DNA of 64,000 nt from Oscillospiraceae bacterium (lineage in GTDB: Bacteria > Bacillota_A > Clostridia > Oscillospirales > Ruminococcaceae). The notes below the pieces were generated by a model. That model was given only the letters and a program-made list of their open reading frames with translations, did no database searches and was not told where the DNA came from. Within the stretch, counting starts at the first letter, position 1. The number at the start of each line of letters is the position of its first letter. The position numbers were made by a program, and so were the translations under genes. This document shows positions 33,957 through 41,423 of this stretch, piece by piece. The stretch covers positions 7,258 to 71,257 of the forward strand of contig JAFWUX010000092.1 in NCBI GenBank assembly GCA_017523995.1, given 5' to 3'.

Positions 33957-36350
33957 ATGAAGAAACTGCTGAAGCTGACTGCGCTGTTCCTTGCCGGATG
34001 CTGCGGCATGATCCGGATTGATGTTTCCGCCGCGGATGCACAGCATGGAACAATCGGCAGCCTGACATGGACTTTGCAGGACGGCAGGCTGACGGTTTCC
34101 GGCGAAGGGCGTGTCCCGAACTCGTCATTTTTGGCAAACGGCGAATGGGTGGATTTTGTGCCGGAGAATTACAGTAAGTTTTATAATGCGCAATGGAAGG
34201 ATGTTGCGCCGGAGGTCACAGAGCTTGTGGTGGGAAACGGCATCACCCAAATCGGAACCTATGGATTCTGTCTGTTTCCGAAGTTGAAATCCGTCACGCT
34301 GCCCGATACGCTGACATCAATCGGCGGCTATGCATTTCTCGGATGCCCGCAGCTTGAGGATGTGCAGTGTCCGGATTCGGTTACGGAGTACGGCGCCTAC
34401 ATGTTTCAGGGCAATACAAAGCTCTGCAATCCGGAAAAGCCGTTTTACATCCTGAACGGCAATCTTGTGATGTACGGCGGAACCGATGCGGCGGAAATCA
34501 CCGTCCCTGCGGAGGTCAAGCGGCTCGCTGGAAATGTGTTTCAGCGCCATACCGAGCTGCGGTCGGTGACGCTGCCGGAAGGCTTGCAGGAGATCGGCGG
34601 GCGCGTGTTTTCTGATTGCACATCGCTGGAGCAGATCGGGATTCCTGCAACGGTAAAAACGATCGGCATGGGTGCATTTGACGAATGCACAGCTCTGAAA
34701 TCATTTACATTTCCTGCGTCGGTGACTGCGATCCCGGACGCGGCATTGATGCGCTGTTCCGGACTGGAAAGTGTCACGATTCCGGAGACCGTGACATCCA
34801 TCGGCAACTATGCTTTTATGGACTGCCCCTCGCTCAAAAGCATCACCGTTCCGGATGCCGTCACAGACATTCCGATGTGGATGTTCTCCGGCTGTCAGCA
34901 GCTTGAAAAGGTATCCGGCTGCAAGGGCGTGAAATCGGTCGGTCAGGAGGCATTCAAGGACTGCGCCGCGCTCACGGATATTGCCCTGCCGGAGACAATC
35001 GAAAGCATTGATCCGACTGCGCTTTCCGGCTGCGATCTGCTCCGGAGCAAAAACACGAAGGACGGCATGTTCATCTACCGGAATATTCTGCTCGGCGCCG
35101 AGAATCTGCCGCGGATGTTCACGATTCCGGAGGGCGTCAGAATCATTGCGAATCAGGTGTTTGCAGGCAGCAATCCGGTCGAGATCAACTGTCCGGCATC
35201 GCTGCGGCGCATCTGCGACGGCGCATTCTCAAACTGCGGCGATCTGGTCTGCCTGAACCTGAACGAGGGCTGCGAGGCAATCGGCACGGATGTGTTCGCA
35301 AAATCGCAGTATCTCAAAACGCTGACGATCCCGCAGTCGGTGACAAGCATCGGCACGCAGGCGAATCTCTGGCTGACGCAGATTTACGGCGAATCCGGCT
35401 CTGCCGCGGAGCAGTTTGCGCAGGAAAATAAGATCAAATTTGCAGCGCCGCCGCTTGCTCTCAACGGCAAAGACCTGACCTTCGATTATGTCAAGGACGG
35501 CTGGTCATTTGGAAATTCGGCGGCGGTGTTCGGCGACAGCTACAAGCTCTCGAATGCCGACCGGAAACGTCTCGCGGATGCAGGCGTCCCGCTGACCGCC
35601 GCGGACGGCGCATGGGACGGCTCGTGCGTCGGGCTTTCGATCACGGCGATTCTTGCGAAAAACGGCGTATTTGCGCCGTATCAGTGGCAGGAGGGTGCAA
35701 AGACAATCTCCGACCTCAAACCCACGGACGAGGTGCTCTCGTTCATCAACTACTATCAGACCACGCAGGGCAGAGTGAACAGCTCAACGGCACATGAACC
35801 CTCTGCGCAGATGTTCTACCGGATGCTCCGCGCTGCGGCGGATATCCCGCACGGCGGTTCGCCGTTTCTGCTCGTGTTTGCGATGAATTCCGGCTCGCAC
35901 GGAACCGTCGGCTATGCGCAGGAATCCGGCAGCTGGACCTTTGACGGCAAAAACTATGACGGTAGGATTCTGCTCTGGGATTCCAATGCGCCGGATGCGC
36001 TCGCGGATGACCGCTGCCTTTACTATGACAGCCGGACATTTGACTACTGCATTCCGTATTACGGTGTGCATGTTGCGGAGGGCGCTTCGGATAATACTGC
36101 GGGCATCATCGCGGTCTGCAATGATCTCGCGGAGCTGAATGCGTATCCGTATGCCTATGCGACATCCCGCGTGACCGGCGACCTCAACGGCGACGGCAAA
36201 TGCAGCATCGCGGATGCAGTTCTGCTGCAGAAGCATCTGCTGACGGCAGAGAATCTGCCGCAGGGTGTCTTTGCTGCTGCCGATCTTTCCGGCGACAAAA
36301 AAGTCACCGCCGCCGATTTCACCCACTTAAAACGCCTCGTGCTGGCGTGA
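33957..36350 (+). CDS. LRR_5 protein with papain-like peptidase domain and C-terminal dockerin
   Basis: A 797-residue secreted protein starting MKKLLKLTALFLAGCCG, with GAGAGGAGGA six bases upstream. Signal peptide 1-26; a beta motif LTWTLQDGRLTVSGEG; BspA-type leucine-rich repeats about 80-500 (LPDTLTSIGGYAFLGC, IPETVTSIGNYAFMDC); a papain-like domain about 520-735 with Cys557 in GSCVGLS, His647 in GSHGTVGYA and WDSN near 675; a dockerin 741-797 with loops DLNGDGKCSIAD and DLSGDKKVTAAD. The order is the same as in the 1435-residue protein at 22525-26832, so they are paralogues, but this one has a single LRR block and a dockerin more like that of the GH26 protein. Confidence 0.9.
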   Translation: MKKLLKLTALFLAGCCGMIRIDVSAADAQHGTIGSLTWTLQDGRLTVSGEGRVPNSSFLANGEWVDFVPENYSKFYNAQWKDVAPEVTELVVGNGITQIGTYGFCLFPKLKSVTLPDTLTSIGGYAFLGCPQLEDVQCPDSVTEYGAYMFQGNTKLCNPEKPFYILNGNLVMYGGTDAAEITVPAEVKRLAGNVFQRHTELRSVTLPEGLQEIGGRVFSDCTSLEQIGIPATVKTIGMGAFDECTALKSFTFPASVTAIPDAALMRCSGLESVTIPETVTSIGNYAFMDCPSLKSITVPDAVTDIPMWMFSGCQQLEKVSGCKGVKSVGQEAFKDCAALTDIALPETIESIDPTALSGCDLLRSKNTKDGMFIYRNILLGAENLPRMFTIPEGVRIIANQVFAGSNPVEINCPASLRRICDGAFSNCGDLVCLNLNEGCEAIGTDVFAKSQYLKTLTIPQSVTSIGTQANLWLTQIYGESGSAAEQFAQENKIKFAAPPLALNGKDLTFDYVKDGWSFGNSAAVFGDSYKLSNADRKRLADAGVPLTAADGAWDGSCVGLSITAILAKNGVFAPYQWQEGAKTISDLKPTDEVLSFINYYQTTQGRVNSSTAHEPSAQMFYRMLRAAADIPHGGSPFLLVFAMNSGSHGTVGYAQESGSWTFDGKNYDGRILLWDSNAPDALADDRCLYYDSRTFDYCIPYYGVHVAEGASDNTAGIIAVCNDLAELNAYPYAYATSRVTGDLNGDGKCSIADAVLLQKHLLTAENLPQGVFAAADLSGDKKVTAADFTHLKRLVLA

Positions 36351-36424
36351 GGTGCAGAGGGATCGCTTTGCGATGGATTTGAAATGTGGGGCTTACAGTG
36401 TTGCTGCGCAAACTGTGCCCCAAA

Positions 36425-36488
36425 CCCCATGTTTATACTGAAATAGAACGAAGCCGCTCCAATTGGTGTTGATTGGTGCGGCTTTCTT
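36425..36488 (+). terminator. Terminator of the second LRR-dockerin gene, preceded by a conserved box
   Basis: Stem AAGCCGCTCCAAT (36451-36463) with ATTGGTGCGGCTT (36471-36483) and then TCTT. It is preceded by CCCCATGTTTAT (36425-36436) and ATAGAA, an arrangement repeated at 36756 and, on the other strand, at 43533. Confidence 0.75.
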
Positions 36489-36519
36489 ACGTGTTTTTAT
36501 CCAAGACAAAAGTTTTGGT

Positions 36520-36705
36520 CGAGCTTTTTCAAAAGCTCGCGGGTTCTTAGGGCAGCGCCCTAAGCCGTGCTCCGCAGAGCACGGAATTCCCCTGCTTTAG
36601 GAGCTCTGCAGGGGTGAATCCGATAAAACGATCCGGTGGATCGTTTTTCGGAGAGCGGAGCCCTGCGATAGAGGGCGCCCCTGAGTGAATTGCAAAGCAA
36701 TTCAC
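36520..36705. repeat. Array of seven consecutive hairpins in an intergenic region
   Basis: Within 186 bases lie perfect or near-perfect dyads at 36520-36539 (CGAGCTTTT..), 36546-36564 (CTTAGGGC AGC GCCCTAAG), 36565-36584 (CCGTGCTC CGCA GAGCACGG), 36589-36614 (CCCCTGC..GCAGGGG), 36625-36647 (AAAACGATCC GGT GGATCGTTTT), 36660-36676 and 36685-36705 (GTGAATTGC AAA GCAATTCAC). None has a following T-run except partly the fifth. No gene was found in 36351-36946. Confidence 0.8.
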
Positions 36706-36755
36706 AGACTGCCGCAACTGTTTCGGTTGACATCATGCTGTCCCCACTCCCCAGA

Positions 36756-36822
36756 CCCCATGTTTATGTGTGGATAGAAGAAAGCCGCCAAATTTGCGTA
36801 ATTGCGTCATTTGGCGGCTTTC
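36756..36822 (-). terminator. Terminator of mreD with the conserved box on the opposite strand
   Basis: Stem AAAGCCGCCAAA (36781-36792) and TTTGGCGGCTTT (36811-36822); on the minus strand it is followed by CTTCT. On the plus strand it is preceded by CCCCATGTTTAT (36756-36767), six bases and ATAGAA. Confidence 0.65.
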
Positions 36823-36946
36823 ATGATATTCTGTTTTTTGATCGGGACACTGGATTGCAGTTCTGATTTTGAATCATTCGGACTTTCGCATATCGGCAGC
36901 ACGCCCTGCGTGCCCCAATTATCAATCCATCGGAGATACCGCAGCC

Positions 36947-37528
36947 TCACACATCGCGGCGGATTGCGGCGGCGTCCATCGAGCGGACACGCTTTGTCAG
37001 CAGGCGGGAAAGCGGCAGATACAACAGCCAGACGATCACCGCAGCTGCGAGTGTCAGCAGGGCGGAAGGCATCAGGATTTTGCCCCAGAACAGCTCTCTG
37101 CCCTCAGTGCGGAAGATCCCGACCGTTACCAGATAGCGCAGGCTGCACTGCAGAAAGACGCCCGCAGCGGTCAGGATGAAATAATGCAGAAATGTGCGGC
37201 GGAGAATCTGCTCAAACAGCAGGCAGACCGCCGTGCAGAGGATCACCATATAGATCGCATTTGCGCCCAGCACACTGCCGCAGGCAAGGTCGATGCCAAA
37301 GCCCGCGAGCACACCGGCACCCATGCAGAAATACAAATCCTCGTTCATGCAGATGCAGATCGCTGCCGGAATCACCCAGAGCGGCTGCAGCCCGCCGCCG
37401 AGCATCGGGATGATGCAGAGCACGAGCAGAATCAGGCTCAGCGCCTTGCGGATGAGATTGCGCCGCCTTGTGCGCTGCTCGGAGCTTGTCCGGCGCTGAC
37501 GCAGCGGCTTTTGCTTAGCCTTCGCCAT
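36947..37528 (-). CDS. mreD: Rod shape-determining protein MreD
   Basis: A 193-residue membrane protein starting MAKAKQKPLRQRR at 37528, inside the end of mreC (14-base overlap). A basic N-terminus is followed by five or six helices (ALSLILLVLCIIPMLGG, MGAGVLAGFGIDLACGS, ILMPSALLTLAAAVIVWLL), the MreD pattern. It acts with MreC in the elongasome that guides lateral wall synthesis. No mreB is in the window. Confidence 0.85.
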   Translation of the reverse strand: MAKAKQKPLRQRRTSSEQRTRRRNLIRKALSLILLVLCIIPMLGGGLQPLWVIPAAICICMNEDLYFCMGAGVLAGFGIDLACGSVLGANAIYMVILCTAVCLLFEQILRRTFLHYFILTAAGVFLQCSLRYLVTVGIFRTEGRELFWGKILMPSALLTLAAAVIVWLLYLPLSRLLTKRVRSMDAAAIRRDV

Positions 37529-38381
37529 AGGTCTCACCCTTTCCTTCAAAGTCGAGCAGGACCGTGACCGATTCCAGCGCAGAAAAATCAACGGACGGTG
37601 CAAGGATCGCATAGCGCGCAAGCCCGCTTTCCTCAAGCCCGGTCTCGGTGATGCTGCCGACCTGCAAACCGTAAGGGAACAAGCCTGTTGTTCCGGCGGT
37701 GATGATGAGATCGCCCTCTTTTGCGGTGCTGTGCTCATCAATATACATCATCTTTGCGCGGTCATTGACGGCATAGCGCAGGTCGCCCTCGACGATGCCG
37801 CTGTCGCCTGTCTGCAGGATCACAGCGCCGATCGAAAGCTCCGGCGAGAGCATTGTCGTAACGGTCGCATAATGTGCGCTGACCTCCGTAACCACACCGA
37901 TCAGACCCTCGGAGCAGATGACGGGCGCGTCGAGCGTGATGCCTTCATCCTCGCCCTGATCAATCAGAAAGCTGCGCGTCAGATCGTTCGCAACAGGCAT
38001 CAGCACCTTGCAAGGCTCAGAGAGCTTGAAATCGCGGTGCTTTTGCTTGATGCCGAGCTGATCGCGGAGTGCCTCGAGCTCCTCCATCGCGTCATCATAG
38101 CCGATGAGCTGCTCATTCAGCGCGGAAATCTCCTTGCGCAGCCGCGCATTTTCATCGCGGTATGCCTTGGATTCAAAATAGGTATCGAGCTTTTCACCGA
38201 CATCGCCGGAGATCGCTGCGGATGCCCTGCGCGCCGGTGCGCTGATGCTCTGCATCATGCGGGTGATATAATCCGTATGTGCGCCGGATTTCAGCGAGTA
38301 GAGCAGGATGCCCGTCAGCAGCGCAAGAATACACAGCAGGACGCGGAATTTTGCGCTGCGGAAAAATGCATTGAGATTCAT
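37515..38381 (-). CDS. mreC: Rod shape-determining protein MreC
   Basis: A 288-residue bitopic protein: N-terminal helix (FRVLLCILALLTGILLYSL, about 12-31), a coiled coil (about 65-110), then the two beta barrels typical of MreC (VANDLTRSFLIDQGEDEGI, VCSEGLIGVVTEV.., GDLIITAGTTGLFPYGLQVG). AAGGAG lies nine bases before the ATG. It scaffolds cell-wall synthases outside the membrane. Confidence 0.92.
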   Translation of the reverse strand: MNLNAFFRSAKFRVLLCILALLTGILLYSLKSGAHTDYITRMMQSISAPARRASAAISGDVGEKLDTYFESKAYRDENARLRKEISALNEQLIGYDDAMEELEALRDQLGIKQKHRDFKLSEPCKVLMPVANDLTRSFLIDQGEDEGITLDAPVICSEGLIGVVTEVSAHYATVTTMLSPELSIGAVILQTGDSGIVEGDLRYAVNDRAKMMYIDEHSTAKEGDLIITAGTTGLFPYGLQVGSITETGLEESGLARYAILAPSVDFSALESVTVLLDFEGKGETYGEG

Positions 38382-38432
38382 GTTTGCTGCTCCTTTTAAG
38401 CGGTTCTCTTTTTATTTTTTCGGAATCCGCAA

Positions 38433-38831
38433 TTACTTCTCAAATTCGATCTGTACATTCGGATGCGACTTGCGGAGATGATCCTTGAGCGCCTGAAAGG
38501 ACTCGACACTGATATCATGCTCCATTTTGCACGCATCTTCGGCAGCGGTTTCCGGCGAGACGCCGAGATCCATCAGCCAGTGCGAAAGCACCAGATGCCG
38601 CTCATAAATCCGCTCTGCGACCTCTTTGCCGCTGTCTGTCAGGGTGATATTGCCGTCATCTGCGATGTTGATAAAGCCGCCGTCGCGCAGAATACCCATT
38701 GCGCGGCTGACGCTCGGCTTTGAGACATCCATCTCATGTGCAATATCCACTGCGCGCACGAAATTCTCATGCAGGTGCAGCATCAAAATCGTTTCCAGAT
38801 AGTTTTCGCCGGATTCATATAGCTTTGCCAT
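38433..38831 (-). CDS. DtxR/MntR-family metal-dependent regulator
   Basis: A 132-residue protein with the winged helix (YLETILMLHLHENFVRAVDIAHEMDVSKPSVSRAMGILRDGGFI) and the metal-binding dimerisation domain (ERHLVLSHWLMDLGVSPETAAEDACKMEHDISVE), containing the His, Cys and Glu residues expected as ligands. It lacks the SH3-like third domain, so it is MntR- or short IdeR-like. Five bases separate it from trmO. No metal transporter lies nearby, so its target and metal are unknown. Confidence 0.9.
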   Translation of the reverse strand: MAKLYESGENYLETILMLHLHENFVRAVDIAHEMDVSKPSVSRAMGILRDGGFINIADDGNITLTDSGKEVAERIYERHLVLSHWLMDLGVSPETAAEDACKMEHDISVESFQALKDHLRKSHPNVQIEFEK

Positions 38832-38836
38832 AATTG

Positions 38837-39550
38837 TTACTCCTTTTCTTGGACTGGGATCACCGCGCAGACTGTCAGCTGACTGCCGGAGACATGAAAC
38901 CGGATATCCATGCCGGCATAGCAGACGCCGTACTGCCGCTCCGGATCATCTGAGTATCCGGGGCGCGGATCGAGCCGCAGAACGTCGATGGCTGCCTGCT
39001 GCTTTTCCTGCGGGAGAAGCGCGAGCAGTTCTGCCGGAAAATCCACCTCCAGCAGATGCTGCCTTGTTTCGGCGGTGTAGCCTTCGGCGGCATCGGGTTT
39101 GCAGTCTGCGAGCGGGATGTAAGGCTTGATATCGTAGATCGGCGTGCCGTCGAGCAGATCAATGCCGGAGACTATCAGGCGGACAGGCTGCGACGATGCA
39201 TCGACCTGTTCCAGTCTGACGCAGGAAAGCCCCAGCGGATTCGGCCGGTACGGCGCGCGTGTCGCAAAAACGCCGATCCGTGTATTTCCGCCGAGGCGCG
39301 GCGGCCGCACCGTTGCGGACCAGCCTTTTCCTTCCTGTTTCTGTGCGGCATGAAAGCCCCAGATCAGCCAGAGATGCGAGAATCGTTCCAGCCCTCTGAC
39401 CGCATCCGGATGACTGTACGCCGGACGGAAAATGATCTCGCCGCGCAGTGCGGGCACCAGTCCGCTTTGCCGCGGCAGCCCGAATTTTTCGCGGAAATCT
39501 GTTCGGATCTCAGCGATCGGTTCGATCTGCAGGCTGCCGGTCTCAGTCAT
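38837..39550 (-). CDS. trmO: tRNA (N6-threonylcarbamoyladenosine37-N6)-methyltransferase TrmO
   Basis: A 237-residue protein of the TsaA/TrmO (UPF0066) family. Diagnostic segments are RFSHLWLIWGFH, GVFATRAPYRPNPLGLSCVRL and LLDGTPIYDIKPYIPLAD, and a C-terminal domain ends RPGYSDDPERQYGV. It uses S-adenosylmethionine to methylate t6A at position 37 of tRNA. The start overlaps the previous stop by eight bases and has no strong binding site, which suggests translational coupling. Confidence 0.9.
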   Translation of the reverse strand: MTETGSLQIEPIAEIRTDFREKFGLPRQSGLVPALRGEIIFRPAYSHPDAVRGLERFSHLWLIWGFHAAQKQEGKGWSATVRPPRLGGNTRIGVFATRAPYRPNPLGLSCVRLEQVDASSQPVRLIVSGIDLLDGTPIYDIKPYIPLADCKPDAAEGYTAETRQHLLEVDFPAELLALLPQEKQQAAIDVLRLDPRPGYSDDPERQYGVCYAGMDIRFHVSGSQLTVCAVIPVQEKE

Positions 39551-40511
39551 ACATGATATCGCTCTTAGCGTAGTAAGCGTTGAGCTTGTCGCTGGTGGAA
39601 GAAATAAAGACGATTACAATGCTCAGGATCAGCGCGATCACATAGCCGGCGCAGGTGACTGCACCGCCCGGCGCGTTCTTCTTTGCCGAGATCAGCTCGA
39701 CGCTGCCGAGAAAGATAAGCAGAACCACATTGAGACCGAACATGAAGTTCACGGTTCCCTTGAACTTTTTGACGCGCAGCACAACCGTGATTGCGAGGGC
39801 AATCAGGATGACGCCGAGCAGGAGAAAACATTTATCGAAGAACTTGAACACGCCCGTGACATTTTCCGGATCGGGATAGCCGCCTGCAGCGAACATGATC
39901 GTCATCGCACCGGCGATCACGCCCATGATCGTCAGGATGATCGAAGTGGTGAAGCCCTTTGCAGCGAGCTCCTCCTGCTGCTGGAGACGCAGCAGCGCCA
40001 TTTCCTCACGGGCGCGCTTCTGCTGTTCGGCGGTCTGTGCGGGGATCTCCTTGAGGCTGTCGCTTGCGCGCTTTGCCGCGGACATCTTTGCCGCCTGCAA
40101 ATCCTCCTGATTGAACACAACCTTGCGTTCGGGTTCCGGTGCAGGCTCCTCGAGCAGGGCGCTTGCATCGACCTGCGGCAGTGCCTCATGCTGCGGCTTG
40201 CGCTCGGGCTGAGAATAATCCTCCGGCTCTGCGAGCATTGCGGCAGCGGCTGCCTTCTGCGCTTCTGCCTGTGCTGCCATTGCAGCCTCCATCGCCTGTG
40301 TGCGCTGACGCTCAATGAACTCTGCTTTCAGCTCTGCGATTTCCTCATCGGTATAAGGCGGCTGACCTTTTGCCGCACGCTGCTGCTGCAGGATTGCGAT
40401 CTGCTCGTCGCTCAGTTCCTGATACTGCACCTTGGGCTGTGCAGCCTTTCGCGGATCTTCATAGCCCATATCTCCGAGGAGCTGGGCCTCCAGGCTCTTT
40501 TGATCATCCAT
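39543..40511 (-). CDS. Membrane protein with Gln/Ala/Glu-rich cytoplasmic N-terminus
   Basis: About 322 residues from MDDQKSLEAQLLGDMGYEDP (ATG at 40511, AAGGAG ten bases upstream; a further ATG at 40535 is in frame without a binding site). The first 200 residues are charged and rich in Ala, Gln and Glu, probably a long helix; the last 115 hold four membrane helices (IILTIMGVIAGAMTIMFAAGG, CFLLLGVILIALAITVVLRV, FMFGLNVVLLIFLGSVELI, CAGYVIALILSIVIVFISS). No family is recognised. First gene of the operon with trmO and the MntR-like regulator. Confidence 0.75.
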   Translation of the reverse strand: MDDQKSLEAQLLGDMGYEDPRKAAQPKVQYQELSDEQIAILQQQRAAKGQPPYTDEEIAELKAEFIERQRTQAMEAAMAAQAEAQKAAAAAMLAEPEDYSQPERKPQHEALPQVDASALLEEPAPEPERKVVFNQEDLQAAKMSAAKRASDSLKEIPAQTAEQQKRAREEMALLRLQQQEELAAKGFTTSIILTIMGVIAGAMTIMFAAGGYPDPENVTGVFKFFDKCFLLLGVILIALAITVVLRVKKFKGTVNFMFGLNVVLLIFLGSVELISAKKNAPGGAVTCAGYVIALILSIVIVFISSTSDKLNAYYAKSDIMYD

Positions 40512-40577
40512 TTCGACTGGACTCCTTTTTTCCATGATCTTTTGTATCTGCGGCAGGATATACAACCGCATAATACT

Positions 40578-40606
40578 ATTATACCAGAAACATACAAAAA
40601 AAGCAA
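40578..40606 (-). promoter_or_regulatory. Promoter of the trmO operon
   Basis: Minus strand TTGCTT (40606-40601) continuing into T-run, 17 bases, TATAAT (40583-40578). Confidence 0.65.
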
Positions 40607-40610
40607 GAGG

Positions 40611-40788
40611 GAAAATAGAATGAGAAATGAGAAATTGTATCGTTCACACTGTATGCCGATTCGTTCAAATCCTGAAGCTGATTATAATACTTTACGATTG
40701 TTCCTATTCTGTGCTATAATGGGGAAGAATATATCAATCGTCCGCGTCAGCGGACACCTTAATTTCTCATTTCAAATTTCTAATTTTT
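40611..40788. repeat. Inverted pair of the dispersed intergenic repeat
   Basis: A plus-strand copy of the A-rich half (40611-40637, AATGAGAAATGAGAAATTG) and a minus-strand full copy (40740-40788) face each other across about 100 bases. The minus copy carries the hairpin GTCCGC/GCGGAC (40740-40745, 40750-40755), the exact reverse complement of the hairpin at 58840-58855. The sigma-factor promoter lies between the two halves. Confidence 0.75.
40691..40720 (+). promoter_or_regulatory. Promoter of the sigma factor operon
   Basis: TTTACG (40691-40696), 18 bases, TATAAT (40715-40720) with extended TGTGC. Confidence 0.6.
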
Positions 40789-40862
40789 CCGTTACGCAGC
40801 CCGGACGGAAACCGTCAGATAAGGTGAAGGGGCAAGAAGCTCCGGAAAGGAGGGATCAGGAT

Positions 40863-41423
40863 ATGGTTGCAGAAAAGGAGCTCCTGCTGATGTTTGCAAA
40901 CCGCGATGAGCGGGCGCTTGCAGCATGTGAGGAGAAATTCGGCAAGCTCTGCCGCACCGTCGCATTCCGCATTCTCGGGGACAGACAGGACGCGGAGGAG
41001 TGCGCAAATGACGTCCTTTTGAAGCTATGGGATTCGATTCCGCCCGCACAGCCGCGCTCCCTGACGGCGTTTGTCTCCGGCATCACGCGCAATCTCGCGC
41101 TGGACAGGCTCTCTGCGAAGCGCGCAGAAAAACGCGGCGGCGGTCAGACGGCTGAAACGCTTGAGGAGCTCGCACCTTATCTGGCATCCGACGAAAATCC
41201 GGAAGATCAGGTCAACGAAATCGCATTGCAGGACGCTGTGACGCGGTTTCTGCGCTCGGTCTCAAAGGATTCGCGCATGATATTCCTCGCGCGCTACTAC
41301 GCCATGCAGACACCGCAGGAAATCGCGGAGGCACACGGCGCAACCGTCGGAAAAATCAAAATGAACCTGAAACGTACACGGGAAAAGCTCCGTGTATTTC
41401 TCAAGGAGGAGGGGCTGATATGA
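40863..41423 (+). CDS. RNA polymerase sigma factor, ECF type
   Basis: A 186-residue protein starting MVAEKELLLMFANRDERAL; AAGGAGG lies nine bases upstream and the much longer open frame before it is antisense to other genes. Region 2 (about 10-80: FGKLCRTVAFRILGDRQDAEECANDVLLKLWDSI) and region 4 (about 120-180: SVSKDSRMIFLARYYAMQTPQEIAEAHGATVGKIKMNLKRTREKLR) are clear. It overlaps the following membrane protein gene (ATGA), the usual sigma/anti-sigma arrangement. Confidence 0.92.
   Translation: MVAEKELLLMFANRDERALAACEEKFGKLCRTVAFRILGDRQDAEECANDVLLKLWDSIPPAQPRSLTAFVSGITRNLALDRLSAKRAEKRGGGQTAETLEELAPYLASDENPEDQVNEIALQDAVTRFLRSVSKDSRMIFLARYYAMQTPQEIAEAHGATVGKIKMNLKRTREKLRVFLKEEGLI

Noticed and set aside
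39432..40862. Long N-terminal extension of the sigma factor frame
   Set aside because: It runs antisense through trmO and the neighbouring membrane protein gene and then through the intergenic repeat; the family-matched protein begins at 40863 with a proper binding site.
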